Notes: generated from the sequence alone by a model not told the origin. Shown: positions 27,040 to 35,752, counted from the first letter of the stretch. The stretch is 64,000 bases of DNA from Lentimicrobiaceae bacterium (GCA_015061315.1 SUWV01000006.1:30886-94885); one strand, 5' to 3'. A program made the numbers and translations.

Positions 27040-28236
27040 TTATTTTAGCCGTTTTTCTGCGTATTTCAAATCGACGGTTAGTTTCTTCTTATTTGATGAA
27101 GGCATCTCGTACATAGCGTCGTTTAATATCTCCTCTACGATGGCTCTCAATCCTCTTGCTCCTAATTTCGACTCTAAACTTCTGTCGACAATATATTCCA
27201 AAACCTCTTCTTTAAACTCTAACTTGATGTCGTCCATCTCAAACAATTTAGTGAATTGTTTTATCAAGGCGTTCTTTGGCTCTTTCAAGATGCGTATCAA
27301 TGTTTCTTTGTCTAAAGGATTGAGGAATGTCAATATTGGGAAACGACCTACTATCTCTGGAATGAGACCGAATTTCTTGATGTCGGCTGGCGTTATATAT
27401 TGCAGAAGGTTGTTCCTGTCAATCTGTTTCTTGTTGTCGTTGCCATAGCCAATGACGTTGCTTCCCACTCTGTTGGCTATGATTTTGTCGATGCCGTCGA
27501 AGGCTCCGCCTGCTATGAACAATATGTTTTTTGTATTGACCTGAATCATTTTCTGTTCAGGGTGTTTGCGGCCGCCTTGTGGTGGCACGTTGACGATAGT
27601 TCCCTCGAGGAGTTTCAACATGGCTTGTTGCACGCCTTCTCCCGACACGTCGCGGGTAATGCTCGGGTTGTCGCTCTTACGAGCAATCTTATCGATTTCG
27701 TCGATGAAGACGATGCCTCTCTCGGCAGCTGCCACGTCATAGTCGGCTGCTTGTAACAGCTTGACTAAGATATTCTCCACGTCTTCACCAACGTAGCCGG
27801 CTTCTGTCAATACGGTGGCGTCAGCGATGGCGAAAGGCACGTTGAGCATCTTGGCGATGGAGCGGGCGAGGAGTGTCTTGCCGGTTCCAGTCTCGCCGAC
27901 TAAGATGATATTAGATTTCTCAATCTCTACTTCATCGGCGCTTTGTTCTTGGTTGATTCTCTTGTAATGATTATATACGGCAACAGCAAGAATCTTCTTT
28001 GCCTCATCTTGTCCTATGACATATTGATCCAAGAAGGATTTTATCTCTATAGGTTTCAAGAGCTTAAAGTCAGGAGTGTTGGCTTTTTTGAGATGCTTGA
28101 GTTCTTCCTGCACTACGATATGACCGCGTTCGATACATTCGTCGCAGATAAAACCATACATTCCAGAGAGAAGCAATGCTGCTTCTTTATCGCTTTTACC
28201 ACAAAATGAACAGAAGTTTTCTTGTTTTTTTGCCAT
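27040..28236 (-). CDS. clpX: ATP-dependent Clp protease ATP-binding subunit ClpX
   Basis: The 398-residue protein has the N-terminal zinc finger ([10 protein letters not shown] ... CDECIERG), Walker [12 protein letters not shown], Walker [12 protein letters not shown], the GYVGEDVE pore loop and sensor motif [12 protein letters not shown]. ClpX unfolds tagged proteins and feeds them to ClpP. It lies downstream of clpP on the same strand, with a 242-base gap made largely of GTTTAGA-type repeats, so it may be transcribed separately. Confidence 0.97.
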   Translation of the reverse strand: MAKKQENFCSFCGKSDKEAALLLSGMYGFICDECIERGHIVVQEELKHLKKANTPDFKLLKPIEIKSFLDQYVIGQDEAKKILAVAVYNHYKRINQEQSADEVEIEKSNIILVGETGTGKTLLARSIAKMLNVPFAIADATVLTEAGYVGEDVENILVKLLQAADYDVAAAERGIVFIDEIDKIARKSDNPSITRDVSGEGVQQAMLKLLEGTIVNVPPQGGRKHPEQKMIQVNTKNILFIAGGAFDGIDKIIANRVGSNVIGYGNDNKKQIDRNNLLQYITPADIKKFGLIPEIVGRFPILTFLNPLDKETLIRILKEPKNALIKQFTKLFEMDDIKLEFKEEVLEYIVDRSLESKLGARGLRAIVEEILNDAMYEMPSSNKKKLTVDLKYAEKRLK

Positions 28237-28478
28237 ACCTTTTTTTAGTTTAGAGTTAATGGTTTAGAGTTTAGAGTAGTTTTAGAGTTTAGAGTATAGA
28301 TGTGTCAAAATACCAATACGTTAAAAAGAACTAAGATGATTTATAAAAAAGATTTTTGTAAATTGTGAACTGTCAATTATTAAAAAAGTGCATGGTTTAA
28401 AATTCTTAATTTGTAAACATTACACTTTTAACTTTCAACTTTCAACTTTCAACTACTCTAAACTCTAAACTCTCGACA

Positions 28479-29147
28479 TTACACTTTCTTAATAAGGACT
28501 TCGTCAATCATGCCGTAGTCTTTTGCTTCTTGTGATGTCATCCAATAGTCGCGGTCGGAGTCTGCCCATACCTTATCGAAAGGCTGACCTGAATGTGTAG
28601 CGATGATGTCGTAAAGTTCTTTTTTAAGTTTCAATATCTCGCGTGCTGTTATCTCGATGTCTGATGCTTGACCTTGCATTCCGCCCATTGGCTGGTGTAT
28701 CATGACGCGTGAATGTTTCAAGGCTGTACGTTTTCCTTTGGCGCCAGCGCACAACAACACTGCTGCCATAGAAGCTGCTATGCCTGTGCAAATGGTTGAA
28801 ACATCAGGTTTTATGATTTGCATGGTGTCGTAGATGCCTAAGCCTGCATATACTGAGCCACCAGGTGAGTTGACGTAAATCTGAATGTCTCTTGTAGGAT
28901 CGGCACATTCCAAGAAAAGCAACTGAGCCTGAATGATGTTTGCTACATAGTCGTTGATTTCGTCGCCCAAGAAAATGATACGGTCCATCATAAGACGTGA
29001 GAAGACGTCCATCTGTGCCACGTTGAGCTGACGTTCTTCGATGATAGTAGGGGAGATGTAGTTGGTTACTGTTGAAGTATATTTCTCCAATGCCAAGCTG
29101 TTGATACCACGATGTTTGGTGGCGTATTTATAAAATTCGTTGTTCAT
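28479..29147 (-). CDS. clpP: ATP-dependent Clp protease proteolytic subunit
   Basis: The 222-residue serine peptidase has the catalytic Ser in GIAASMAAVLL, the His in HSRVMIHQPMGG and the Asp in SDRDYWMTSQEAKDYG. The N-terminus is slightly longer than in E. coli. It forms the chamber that ClpX feeds. It follows tig and precedes clpX on the minus strand, the common tig-clpP-clpX order. A hairpin (TTAAGGTCGTcataACAACCTTAA, without its flanks) lies between tig and clpP near 29215-29240. Confidence 0.97.
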   Translation of the reverse strand: MNNEFYKYATKHRGINSLALEKYTSTVTNYISPTIIEERQLNVAQMDVFSRLMMDRIIFLGDEINDYVANIIQAQLLFLECADPTRDIQIYVNSPGGSVYAGLGIYDTMQIIKPDVSTICTGIAASMAAVLLCAGAKGKRTALKHSRVMIHQPMGGMQGQASDIEITAREILKLKKELYDIIATHSGQPFDKVWADSDRDYWMTSQEAKDYGMIDEVLIKKV

Positions 29148-29272
29148 TGTTGTTTTATTTTTCTATTATAAACTATTTAATTATATATTTTGTTTAAAAT
29201 TTAAGGTCTAAAGTTTAAGGTCGTCATAACAACCTTAAGCCTTAAACCTTAAACCTTAATATTCAATTTGAA

Positions 29273-30370
29273 TTATTCAGCTTCTTTTTCTGTAGCTTCC
29301 TTAGCCAATTCAACTTGAGGAAGAACTGCTTGGACGAAACCTTCGTAATCTGTATCAACCATTGTCACTGTCATATTTTCTTTCAAATAAGCTGTGAGTT
29401 TCTTGTCAGCCAATTGGTTGTTGATGTTTTGACGTTGGTTGTCGTCTTTGATGATAGCGTCGATGATGTCTTCCAAACGTTTCTTTGTCTCTTCGTCTAA
29501 TGTCTCAACGTCCATATGACCGAAGTACATGCTTCTTACGAAGTCGCGGACTTCTTGTTCTTTGATGACTAACTCAGGGCTTTGTTTTACGAGAGCTTCC
29601 TCGATAAGTTGCCATCTGAGAGATTTGACGTAACCGTTTTCGTAGTTCTTCTCAACGTCTTCAGCAGTGATTTTACCTTCGCTGTTTTCAACGATCCAGC
29701 GTTTGAGGAATGTATCTGGCAAATCGAATTTAATTTCTTCAACTAATTGATCGACAGCTTTGTTATAGAACATTCTCTCAGCTTCGAGGACGTATTGTTT
29801 TTCCATTTCGACAGCCACTTTGCTACGGAATGTTTCAACGTCTTTCACTTCTTGACCAGGGAAAATCTTGTCGAAGAGTTCTTCGTTGAGTTCTGGTTCT
29901 TTATCTTCAACTTTATTGTTTTCTTGTATGCTCTTTATTGTTCTGTCGATTTCTTCAGCAGAAGCTTTGATGTTGAAATCGTTGATTTTATGGTCTTTAA
30001 GAGCGACTTTGATTTCTGGTTTAAGAGCAGCCTCGAAGTAGAAATTCAACTCTTCTTGGTTGTCTAAGTCGTTAGGTTGTGATTGTTCCATATCAGGAAG
30101 AGGATAACCTATGACGTCTAATTTATTTTCAACGATGTGATTGTTGAGAGCTTCAGAGACTTTTTGGTTTATCTTTTCCAAAAGAACGGCTTGACCGTAC
30201 ATTTTTTTAATCATGCCAAAAGGAACTTTACCTTGACGGAAACCTGGCATTGTAGCTTTATGTTGATAATCTTTCAAAGCCTTTGTTACTTCAGCTTCGT
30301 AATCTTCTTTAACTAAACTAATTTGAATACCAGCGAGAAGCTCGCTTTTTGATGTTTGTGTAGTCTTCAT
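29273..30370 (-). CDS. tig: Trigger factor lacking the PPIase domain
   Basis: The ribosome-binding domain is complete, with the signature MPGFRQGKVPFGMIKKMYG (about 41-59). The substrate-binding C-terminal domain is also present (about 155-365), including ELNEELFDKIFPGQEVKD and DLPDTFLKRWIVEN. Between them the FKBP-like PPIase domain (about 90 residues, normally between roughly 150 and 245) is missing: the linker at about 135-153 runs straight into the C-terminal domain. Total length is about 365 residues, against about 450 usual in Bacteroidota. The ATG at 30370 is used because upstream codons are translated tRNA sequence. Only 27 bases separate it from tRNA-Leu. Confidence 0.93.
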   Translation of the reverse strand: MKTTQTSKSELLAGIQISLVKEDYEAEVTKALKDYQHKATMPGFRQGKVPFGMIKKMYGQAVLLEKINQKVSEALNNHIVENKLDVIGYPLPDMEQSQPNDLDNQEELNFYFEAALKPEIKVALKDHKINDFNIKASAEEIDRTIKSIQENNKVEDKEPELNEELFDKIFPGQEVKDVETFRSKVAVEMEKQYVLEAERMFYNKAVDQLVEEIKFDLPDTFLKRWIVENSEGKITAEDVEKNYENGYVKSLRWQLIEEALVKQSPELVIKEQEVRDFVRSMYFGHMDVETLDEETKKRLEDIIDAIIKDDNQRQNINNQLADKKLTAYLKENMTVTMVDTDYEGFVQAVLPQVELAKEATEKEAE

Positions 30371-30397
30371 TTTTGATAAATAAAATATTAAAAAAAG

Positions 30398-30479
30398 TGC
30401 GGATGAAGGGACTCGAACCCCCACGCCTCTCGGCACCAGATCCTAAGTCTGGCGCGGCTACCAATTACGCCACATCCGC
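30398..30479 (-). tRNA. tRNA-Leu (anticodon TAG)
   Basis: The minus strand folds as a type II tRNA. The acceptor stem is GCGGATG/CATCCGC, the anticodon arm is CCAGA-cTTAGGAt-TCTGG (anticodon TAG), and there is a long variable arm and a TTCGAGT loop. No CCA is encoded. It is 82 nt long and directly precedes trigger factor. Confidence 0.95.
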
Positions 30480-30496
30480 CCTATCGTTAGGAGGTG

Positions 30497-30504
30497 CAAA
30501 ATTA
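30497..30504 (-). promoter_or_regulatory. -7 promoter box for tRNA-Leu (and perhaps tig)
   Basis: TAATTTTG on the minus strand fits TAnnTTTG and ends 17 bases before the tRNA. No separate promoter fits in the 27 bases between the tRNA and tig. Confidence 0.6.
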
Positions 30505-30548
30505 CAATTTTTTTTGAATTAATAAAATAGTTTTAGATAAAATATTTT

Positions 30549-31691
30549 TTAGTTTTTCTTGACGTCTAAAGCATCACGTAAAGTATTGCCTAACAGCATG
30601 AATGCCAATACTAACAGCATGATGGCGATGCCAGGTAATATTGCTAAATATGCGTCGTTTAAAATTATGTAGGCATAATTTTCTTTTATCATGCTTCCCC
30701 ATGATGGCATGGGCGGCTGCACTCCTATACCGAGGAAACTCAATCCTGCTTCTAATAGTATCGCTGATGCGAAATTGGCTGCCGAAATTACGATGATAGG
30801 GTTGATGATATTTGGAATGATATGACGTAAAATTATCCTCGCGTCTCTAAATCCTAAAGCTCTGCCTGCTTCCACATACGTCATCTCTCTTACGGATAAA
30901 ATCTGTCCTCGCGTCACACGCGCCACCTCGACCCACATCGTCAAGCCGACAGCGATAAAGACCTGAACGACACCTTTGCCAAGTACAAAAGTGATGGCGA
31001 TGACAATCAATAATGTAGGTATCGACCATACTACATTGATGAGCCATACCATGACATCATCGACCCAGCCTCGGAAGAAACCGCCGAGACTGCCTATCAA
31101 TATACCTATTAATATACTCATGAAGACAGCGATGAAACCGACCGAGAAACTGATCCTCGTTCCTAAAAGCAGTCGACTCAGGAAATCCCTTCCAAACTGA
31201 TCAGTGCCGAGAATAAATCTTCTATGCTTGACGCAATGGCTATTAATATAATGTGTAGCATTTTCGTCATTGCTGAAAATCTCATTCGGCGCGATTTCCG
31301 TATTTGGAATTATCACGGCATCGTTCTGGCAATTTCCGTCAGGATTATACACGAAGATGGTAGTTTTGTCTTTGTCAATTTTTATTGAATCGAAGGGAAT
31401 TTGTCGATAAGGAGAAGGATTTCCGTTGATGAGTTGTGAGAAAAAATTAGGTTTTTCGACGATATTTTGTTTTGGTACGAGAAGCATATCGACTTCAAAT
31501 CCTGGTTTCTGTGTGCTTATTTCGAGTATATGATTGTTGGCGTAAGGTGTCTTATCTGGGATGATAAAATAAGCGAATAAGGCTACTAATCCGCATAAGA
31601 TGATAAAAATCAATGATATTACACCAGTGATATTTTTCTTGAAACGTCGTATGGCAATCTGATTTGGTGATAATATCTTGTCGTTATTCAT
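30549..31691 (-). CDS. Peptide-type ABC transporter permease (OppC/DppC-like)
   Basis: The protein of about 380 residues has an N-terminal membrane segment (about 20-42), a periplasmic insert (about 45-160) and a five-segment BPD permease core. The core shows GTDQFGRDFLSRLLLGTRIS, the EAA loop EAGRALGFRDARIILRHIIP and the C-terminal GLSFLGIGVQPPMPSWG. Relatives import oligopeptides, dipeptides or nickel. Its partner permease, ATPases and binding protein are not in the window. The ATG at 31691 is favoured because a TAnnTTTG box lies 20 bases upstream. Confidence 0.9.
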   Translation of the reverse strand: MNNDKILSPNQIAIRRFKKNITGVISLIFIILCGLVALFAYFIIPDKTPYANNHILEISTQKPGFEVDMLLVPKQNIVEKPNFFSQLINGNPSPYRQIPFDSIKIDKDKTTIFVYNPDGNCQNDAVIIPNTEIAPNEIFSNDENATHYINSHCVKHRRFILGTDQFGRDFLSRLLLGTRISFSVGFIAVFMSILIGILIGSLGGFFRGWVDDVMVWLINVVWSIPTLLIVIAITFVLGKGVVQVFIAVGLTMWVEVARVTRGQILSVREMTYVEAGRALGFRDARIILRHIIPNIINPIIVISAANFASAILLEAGLSFLGIGVQPPMPSWGSMIKENYAYIILNDAYLAILPGIAIMLLVLAFMLLGNTLRDALDVKKN

Positions 31692-31710
31692 CTCATTTTC
31701 TTTAGGAAAA

Positions 31711-31718
31711 CAAAAATA
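31711..31718 (-). promoter_or_regulatory. -7 promoter box for the ABC permease gene
   Basis: TATTTTTG on the minus strand, 20 bases before the chosen start. It is divergent from the tRNA-His promoter. Confidence 0.55.
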
Positions 31719-31761
31719 AAAAAAAATCTTGTCGGACTTTATTTTTGAAAGAAAAAAGTTG

Positions 31762-31769
31762 TATATTTG
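31762..31769 (+). promoter_or_regulatory. -7 promoter box for tRNA-His
   Basis: TATATTTG matches TAnnTTTG and ends 15 bases before the tRNA. A TTTG at 31744-31747 is closer than the usual -33 spacing. Confidence 0.65.
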
Positions 31770-31784
31770 CACTCGCAAACAGAC

Positions 31785-31859
31785 GGTGGATGTAGCTCAG
31801 TTGGTTAGAGTACCGGATTGTGGTTCCGTGGGTCGTGGGTTCGAGTCCCATCTTCCACC
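31785..31859 (+). tRNA. tRNA-His (anticodon GTG)
   Basis: The cloverleaf has the extra 5' G at -1 (31785), D-arm GCTC...GAGT, anticodon arm CCGGA-tTGTGGt-TCCGt with anticodon GTG, and T-arm GTGGG-TTCGAGT-CCCAT. The acceptor GTGGATG/CTTCCAC contains a T-T mismatch at the sixth pair. No CCA is encoded. A strong terminator follows. Confidence 0.93.
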
Positions 31860-31865
31860 CAGAAA

Positions 31866-31897
31866 AAAAGAGACGTTTTATGACGTCTCTTTTTTTT
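31866..31897 (+). terminator. Terminator after tRNA-His
   Basis: AGAGACGT pairs with ACGTCTCT around a TTTATG loop, preceded by an A-run and followed by seven Ts. Confidence 0.88.
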
Positions 31898-31985
31898 AGT
31901 CAACAAGACAACAAGTCAACGAGACAACAAGTTGTTGGATGTGTCTCTGCTTGTTGACTCGTAGTCTCGTAGTCTCGTTGACTTA
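31898..31985. repeat. 8-bp array with palindrome remnant
   Basis: GTCAACAAGACAACAAG-type units change to GTAGTCTCGTAGTCTCG-type units on the other side of GGATGTGTCTCTGCTTG (about 31937-31953), which looks like the last few bases of the 55-bp palindrome. Confidence 0.75.
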
Positions 31986-31991
31986 TAAAGA

Positions 31992-32807
31992 TCACACCGA
32001 AACGCCAAAGTCTCTCAGTGCGTCGTTTAATGAAGTTTTCTTATCTGTCGATTCTTTTCTCTTTCCGATGATTAAAGCGCAGCTTACTTGATAGTCGCCG
32101 GCTGGGAAATGTTTGGTGTATGAACCTGGTATCACGACGGAACGTGCAGGGACGACACCTTTATATTCTTTAGGTTCTGCTCCGCTGACGTCGATAATCT
32201 TTGTCGAGGCTGTGATGACGGTGTTGGCTCCGAGTACGGCTTCTTCTTCAACTCTGACGCCTTCCACAACTATACATCGCGAGCCTATGAAGCAGTTGTC
32301 TTCTATGATGACAGGCGCGGCTTGTACAGGTTCCAAAACTCCGCCTATGCCGACACCGCCGCTGAGATGTACGTTCTTGCCAATCTGCGCGCAGGAGCCT
32401 ACAGTAGCCCAAGTGTCGACCATCGTTCCGCTATCGACGTAAGCTCCGATGTTGACATAAGAAGGCATCAAGATTACACCTTTATTAATAAAGGCACCGT
32501 AACGAGCTGTCGCTGGAGGCACTACGCGCACACCCGCTTCTTCAAAACCGCGCTTCAACGGAATCTTGTCGTAATATTCAAAGATACCGCTTTCTTGAAC
32601 TTCCATATTGTTGATCGGGAAATACATCAAGACGGCTTTCTTTAGCCATTCGTTGATGATCCATTCGCCGTCAATTTTCTCGGCGATACGAGCTTTACCT
32701 TTGTCTAATAATTCAATGACTTCTTTTATCGCTTCACGAACCTTGCTGTCTTCCAACAATGAACGCTCGTTCCAAGCATTTTCTATGATATTTCTTAGGT
32801 TTTCCAT
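31992..32807 (-). CDS. dapD: Tetrahydrodipicolinate N-succinyltransferase
   Basis: The 271-residue left-handed beta-helix enzyme acts in the succinylase route to meso-diaminopimelate and lysine. Family stretches include PPATARYGAFINKGVILMPS, VNIGAYVDSGTMVDTWATVG and HLSGGVGIGGVLEP, with the hexapeptide repeat pattern through the C-terminal half. With the DNPR motif in MurE it supports DAP-type peptidoglycan. A TAnnTTTG box lies 20 bases upstream. Confidence 0.96.
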   Translation of the reverse strand: MENLRNIIENAWNERSLLEDSKVREAIKEVIELLDKGKARIAEKIDGEWIINEWLKKAVLMYFPINNMEVQESGIFEYYDKIPLKRGFEEAGVRVVPPATARYGAFINKGVILMPSYVNIGAYVDSGTMVDTWATVGSCAQIGKNVHLSGGVGIGGVLEPVQAAPVIIEDNCFIGSRCIVVEGVRVEEEAVLGANTVITASTKIIDVSGAEPKEYKGVVPARSVVIPGSYTKHFPAGDYQVSCALIIGKRKESTDKKTSLNDALRDFGVSV

Positions 32808-32826
32808 GATAAAAAATTAATTTTTA

Positions 32827-32834
32827 CAAAGATA
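32827..32834 (-). promoter_or_regulatory. -7 promoter box for dapD
   Basis: TATCTTTG on the minus strand matches the TAnnTTTG consensus. Confidence 0.65.
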
Positions 32835-32991
32835 AGAAAAGGCTAAAGATGAAAGGCTAAAGACGAAAGATTTTTTGAATTCTAAATGGAAATTAACATA
32901 AAGTCTTAAAAATTGTCTTAGGTGTTTATTTTTTTAGTTAAAAATTGAATTTTTTTTGAAAGACTGAATATTTATTTTTGAAAATATATTT

Positions 32992-32999
32992 AACTTTGT
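32992..32999 (+). promoter_or_regulatory. -7 promoter box for the LPCxKHD membrane protein
   Basis: TAACTTTG matches TAnnTTTG, 27 bases before the ATG. Confidence 0.62.
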
Positions 33000-33025
33000 A
33001 GAGTTGATAATTTGCGATAGAAAAT

Positions 33026-33712
33026 ATGTGGGAGATTATTATAAATTATATTATTGAAAAGTGGCCATTTTTAGCCTTGTTAGTCGTTGTTATAATTGTT
33101 ACGGGTGTAATCGTTTGGCGCTTTGCACAATGGTATAATCGTTTTGAAAAAGTCGAAGGAAAAGTAGATGGTTTGCCGTGCGAAAAACATGATGATTTAT
33201 ATCCACGTATTGTAAAGACAGAAGAAAAAGTAAAGGAATTACCGTGTTTGAAGCATGATGAAATGTTTCATGATATTAAGGAACAACTTGTTGAAATACG
33301 AACTATTCTTACAATGAAAAGTCCTAAAGTTGCTAACACTTTTTCACGAAAGAACAGTCCGAGAGAACTTAATGAGGCAGGATTGCAATTGTTTGAAGAT
33401 GTGAAAGGCGAAGAATTTCTAAATCAAAACAAAGATATATTTCTTAAAGGTATTGATAATAAAAATCCAAAGACGGCTCTTGATGTCGAGGAGTCCGCAC
33501 TGGAAGTTCTTTTTAGTCTTACAGACAATGACATGTTTATCAGGATAAAAAACTGGGTTTATAACAGTCCTACTCGTAAACTTTTTGTTGATGGTAAGGA
33601 GAAAGATTATGCTATCACAATGAATGATGTATGTTTTGTCCTAAGTCTGCCTCTGCGCAATATGTATTTGGATTTACATCCAGAATTGCGAGAAATGTAT
33701 GATTTGTTTTAG
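33026..33712 (+). CDS. Membrane protein with two LPCxKHD motifs, unknown function
   Basis: I do not recognise a named family. One membrane segment (about 14-36) is followed by a helical stretch with two copies of a motif: GLPCEKHDDLYPRI (about 50-63) and ELPCLKHDEMFHDI (about 72-85). A C-terminal domain (about 105-228) has NEAGLQLFEDVKGEEFL and a final SLPLRNMYLDLHPELREM. The spaced Cys-x-Lys-His-Asp motifs may hold a metal or form disulfides; this is a guess. It stands alone with its own promoter box and is AT-rich like its surroundings. Confidence 0.72.
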   Translation: MWEIIINYIIEKWPFLALLVVVIIVTGVIVWRFAQWYNRFEKVEGKVDGLPCEKHDDLYPRIVKTEEKVKELPCLKHDEMFHDIKEQLVEIRTILTMKSPKVANTFSRKNSPRELNEAGLQLFEDVKGEEFLNQNKDIFLKGIDNKNPKTALDVEESALEVLFSLTDNDMFIRIKNWVYNSPTRKLFVDGKEKDYAITMNDVCFVLSLPLRNMYLDLHPELREMYDLF

Positions 33713-33860
33713 ATGCTAAATTTTTTTTTAATTAAAGATTTGCCTGAGGGAATATATTAGGTGTTTTGATGTGGAAACATTCAATGTGTACGCACAAATT
33801 TTATTTAGCAGCAACTTGTAGACTCGTTGCCTTGTAGACTTGTTGCCTCTTTTTCTCTGG

Positions 33861-33962
33861 GCGTTCCGGCTACGCCGTCGGGCTTTCCGCTCTATCTTTG
33901 CTCGCTCCGTAAACTGCGCTCGCAAAGGATGCCGCTCCAATCCCTAACGCATTGACGGCTGC
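33861..33962 (-). repeat. Dispersed ~100-bp repeat, copy 2 (inverted)
   Basis: Reverse-orientation copy of 1029-1127. The gap 33713-34064 also holds a degenerate ACATTCAATGTGT hairpin (33778-33790), 8-bp arrays (33808-33850 and 33975-33998) and TTTAGCC/TTTAGAC units (34004-34036). No real gene is seen in it. Confidence 0.78.
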
Positions 33963-34039
33963 TATAATAAAATAAAGTCTATTGACTTATAGTCTTAAAA
34001 AAATCTTTAGCCTTTAGACTTTAGCCTTTAGACTTTTAT

Positions 34040-34047
34040 TATATTTG
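34040..34047 (+). promoter_or_regulatory. -7 promoter box for ruvX-def
   Basis: TATATTTG matches TAnnTTTG, 17 bases before the ruvX ATG. Confidence 0.65.
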
Positions 34048-34064
34048 CAAAAAAAAATTAAGAT

Positions 34065-34496
34065 ATGGCGAGAATAATGGCGATAGATTACGGAAGGAAA
34101 CGCTGCGGCATTGCAGTGACTGACCCTTTGCAGATTATTGCTAATTCATTGACGACGGTAGCTACGAAAGATTTGCTGACCTTCATTTTAGATTATGTGA
34201 AGAAGGAAAATGTTGAGACCATCGTGATAGGGGAACCAAAAGATATGCAAAATAATCCATCTGAATCAAGTCGTTATATTGAGCCTTTCATCGGACAGCT
34301 GAAGAAGGCGCTTCCGGAGATGACAATAAAACGTCATGACGAGCGTTTCACTTCCAAGATGGCGTTTCAAACTATGATAGATGCGGGGCTTGGCAAGAAA
34401 CAACGTCAGAATAAGTCGCTCGTCGATACCATCAGCGCGACCATTATCCTGCAGTCGTATATGGAAGCGGAAGCGATAAAGAAAAACAGATTTTAA
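34065..34496 (+). CDS. ruvX: Putative Holliday junction resolvase RuvX (YqgF)
   Basis: The 143-residue protein has the RNase H-like fold of YqgF, with IMAIDYGRKRCGIAVTDPL at the start (first catalytic Asp), TIVIGEPKDMQNNPSE and RHDERFTSKMAF. Roles in 16S rRNA 5' processing and in recombination have both been reported for the family. def follows 22 bases later, so the two form a likely operon. Confidence 0.92.
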   Translation: MARIMAIDYGRKRCGIAVTDPLQIIANSLTTVATKDLLTFILDYVKKENVETIVIGEPKDMQNNPSESSRYIEPFIGQLKKALPEMTIKRHDERFTSKMAFQTMIDAGLGKKQRQNKSLVDTISATIILQSYMEAEAIKKNRF

Positions 34497-34518
34497 TAAA
34501 TTTTAACAATTATATAAG

Positions 34519-35085
34519 ATGATATTACCAATCGTAGCTTACGGTCACCCTGTGTTAAAACGCGTGGCAGAAGATATAGAACCAGATTATCCGAATTTAC
34601 AACAACTTATAGCCGACATGTTCGAGACTATGTATCACTCGGAAGGTGTCGGTCTCGCGGCTCCACAAATCAACAAGTCGATAAGACTTTTCGTAATTGA
34701 TGCAGATCCTTTTCATGAGACATATCCTGAAGCCAAAGGTTTTAAGAAAGTATTTATCAATCCAGAGATAGTGGAGATGTCGGAAGAGACATGGACTTTC
34801 CGTGAAGGCTGCTTGAGTCTTCCAGACATGAATGAAGAGGTCGTACGTCCAAGTAAAATAACAATCAATTATTTAGATGAGAATTTCGTCGAACATGAAG
34901 AAGAGTTTGACGGAATAAGGGCACGCGTCATTCAACATGAATACGACCATCTCGAAGGAAAAGTCTATGTAGACAGAGTCGCTCCTATGCGCAAGATGAT
35001 GCTTAAAAACAAATTGAGAAATATCTCTGAAGGCAACGTCTATGTCGATTATAAGATGATATTCCCAGCGAAAAGGAGAAGATAA
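34519..35085 (+). CDS. def: Peptide deformylase
   Basis: The 188-residue metalloenzyme removes the formyl group from new proteins. All three motifs are present: GVGLAAPQ (about 44-51), EGCLSLP (metal Cys, about 98-104) and QHEYDHLEG (metal His residues and Glu, about 141-149). The gene follows ruvX and ends at a TTAACAA repeat array. Confidence 0.96.
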   Translation: MILPIVAYGHPVLKRVAEDIEPDYPNLQQLIADMFETMYHSEGVGLAAPQINKSIRLFVIDADPFHETYPEAKGFKKVFINPEIVEMSEETWTFREGCLSLPDMNEEVVRPSKITINYLDENFVEHEEEFDGIRARVIQHEYDHLEGKVYVDRVAPMRKMMLKNKLRNISEGNVYVDYKMIFPAKRRR

Positions 35086-35131
35086 TTAACAATTAACAAT
35101 TAATAATTAACAATTAACTTATTGTCTTAAT

Positions 35132-35180
35132 CAGACGTATCAATGTGTGTTTATTTTCATTGGTATCATTGATGCGTCTC
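35132..35180 (+). repeat. ~55-bp palindromic repeat, copy F (shorter variant)
   Basis: CAGACGTATCAATGTGTG to TCATTGATGCGTCTC, with a shorter middle, like copy B at 17688. A 7-bp array precedes it and an 8-bp array follows (35181-35222). Confidence 0.8.
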
Positions 35181-35231
35181 TACTTGTAGTCTTGTTGACT
35201 CGTTGTCTTGTAGACTTAAAAAATTAATCGT

Positions 35232-35735
35232 ATGAAAAGGATACTCTTAATATTATCTCTCGCATTGATGATGGCATCATGCGGACCGAAGATGACGGTT
35301 GAAGAAATCAACAAGTTAGAATCGCAGGTGTTCGGTGTTGGAGCCTCGCCTGAAAAGGAAAACGTCGTTAAGCTCGTTGATGCTTATGTTCTTTATGCGA
35401 AACAAAATCCTGATGATGTAAAGTCGCCGGATTATTTATTCAAGGCTTTGGATGTGGCTGTAGGTATCAACGCAGAAGGTCCGCAGAAGGCAATCGACAT
35501 CGCTAATATTATGATAGAGCAATATCCTGATTTCGAGATGACGCCTATGGCTATGTTCCTCAAAGGTTTCGTCTATGAAAACATGATGAATGATAATGAA
35601 AAGGCTCTCGATACTTATCATCAGTTCTTGGAGAGATATCCAAATAGCCCTTTGGTCAATGATGTGAAATCGACGATAGAAAATATAGGACTCACTCCAG
35701 AGGAATTGATAAAGAAATTCGAGGAGAATGAATGA
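35232..35735 (+). CDS. TPR-like lipoprotein
   Basis: The 167-residue protein has a lipoprotein signal with lipobox MASC (Cys near 17). TPR-like helices follow, including KAIDIANIMIEQYPDFEMTP and ALDTYHQFLERYPNSPLVND, which recall BamD/YbgF-type repeats. It probably sits in the periplasm or outer membrane. I cannot assign a partner. Flanking palindromes F and G suggest it stands alone. Confidence 0.78.
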   Translation: MKRILLILSLALMMASCGPKMTVEEINKLESQVFGVGASPEKENVVKLVDAYVLYAKQNPDDVKSPDYLFKALDVAVGINAEGPQKAIDIANIMIEQYPDFEMTPMAMFLKGFVYENMMNDNEKALDTYHQFLERYPNSPLVNDVKSTIENIGLTPEELIKKFEENE

Positions 35736-35752
35736 TTCATAATGCACTTAAT

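Noticed and set aside
30371..30436. Upstream extension of the trigger factor frame
   Set aside because: The added residues (VGVRVPSSALF) are the translation of the tRNA-Leu gene, so the ATG at 30370 is the start.
33728..33940. Open frame of 70 codons on the minus strand, Arg-rich (MERHPLRAQF)
   Set aside because: It lies in the dispersed ~100-bp repeat and adjoining 8-bp array. The other copy at 1029 does not keep a matching gene, and composition is unlike a real protein.
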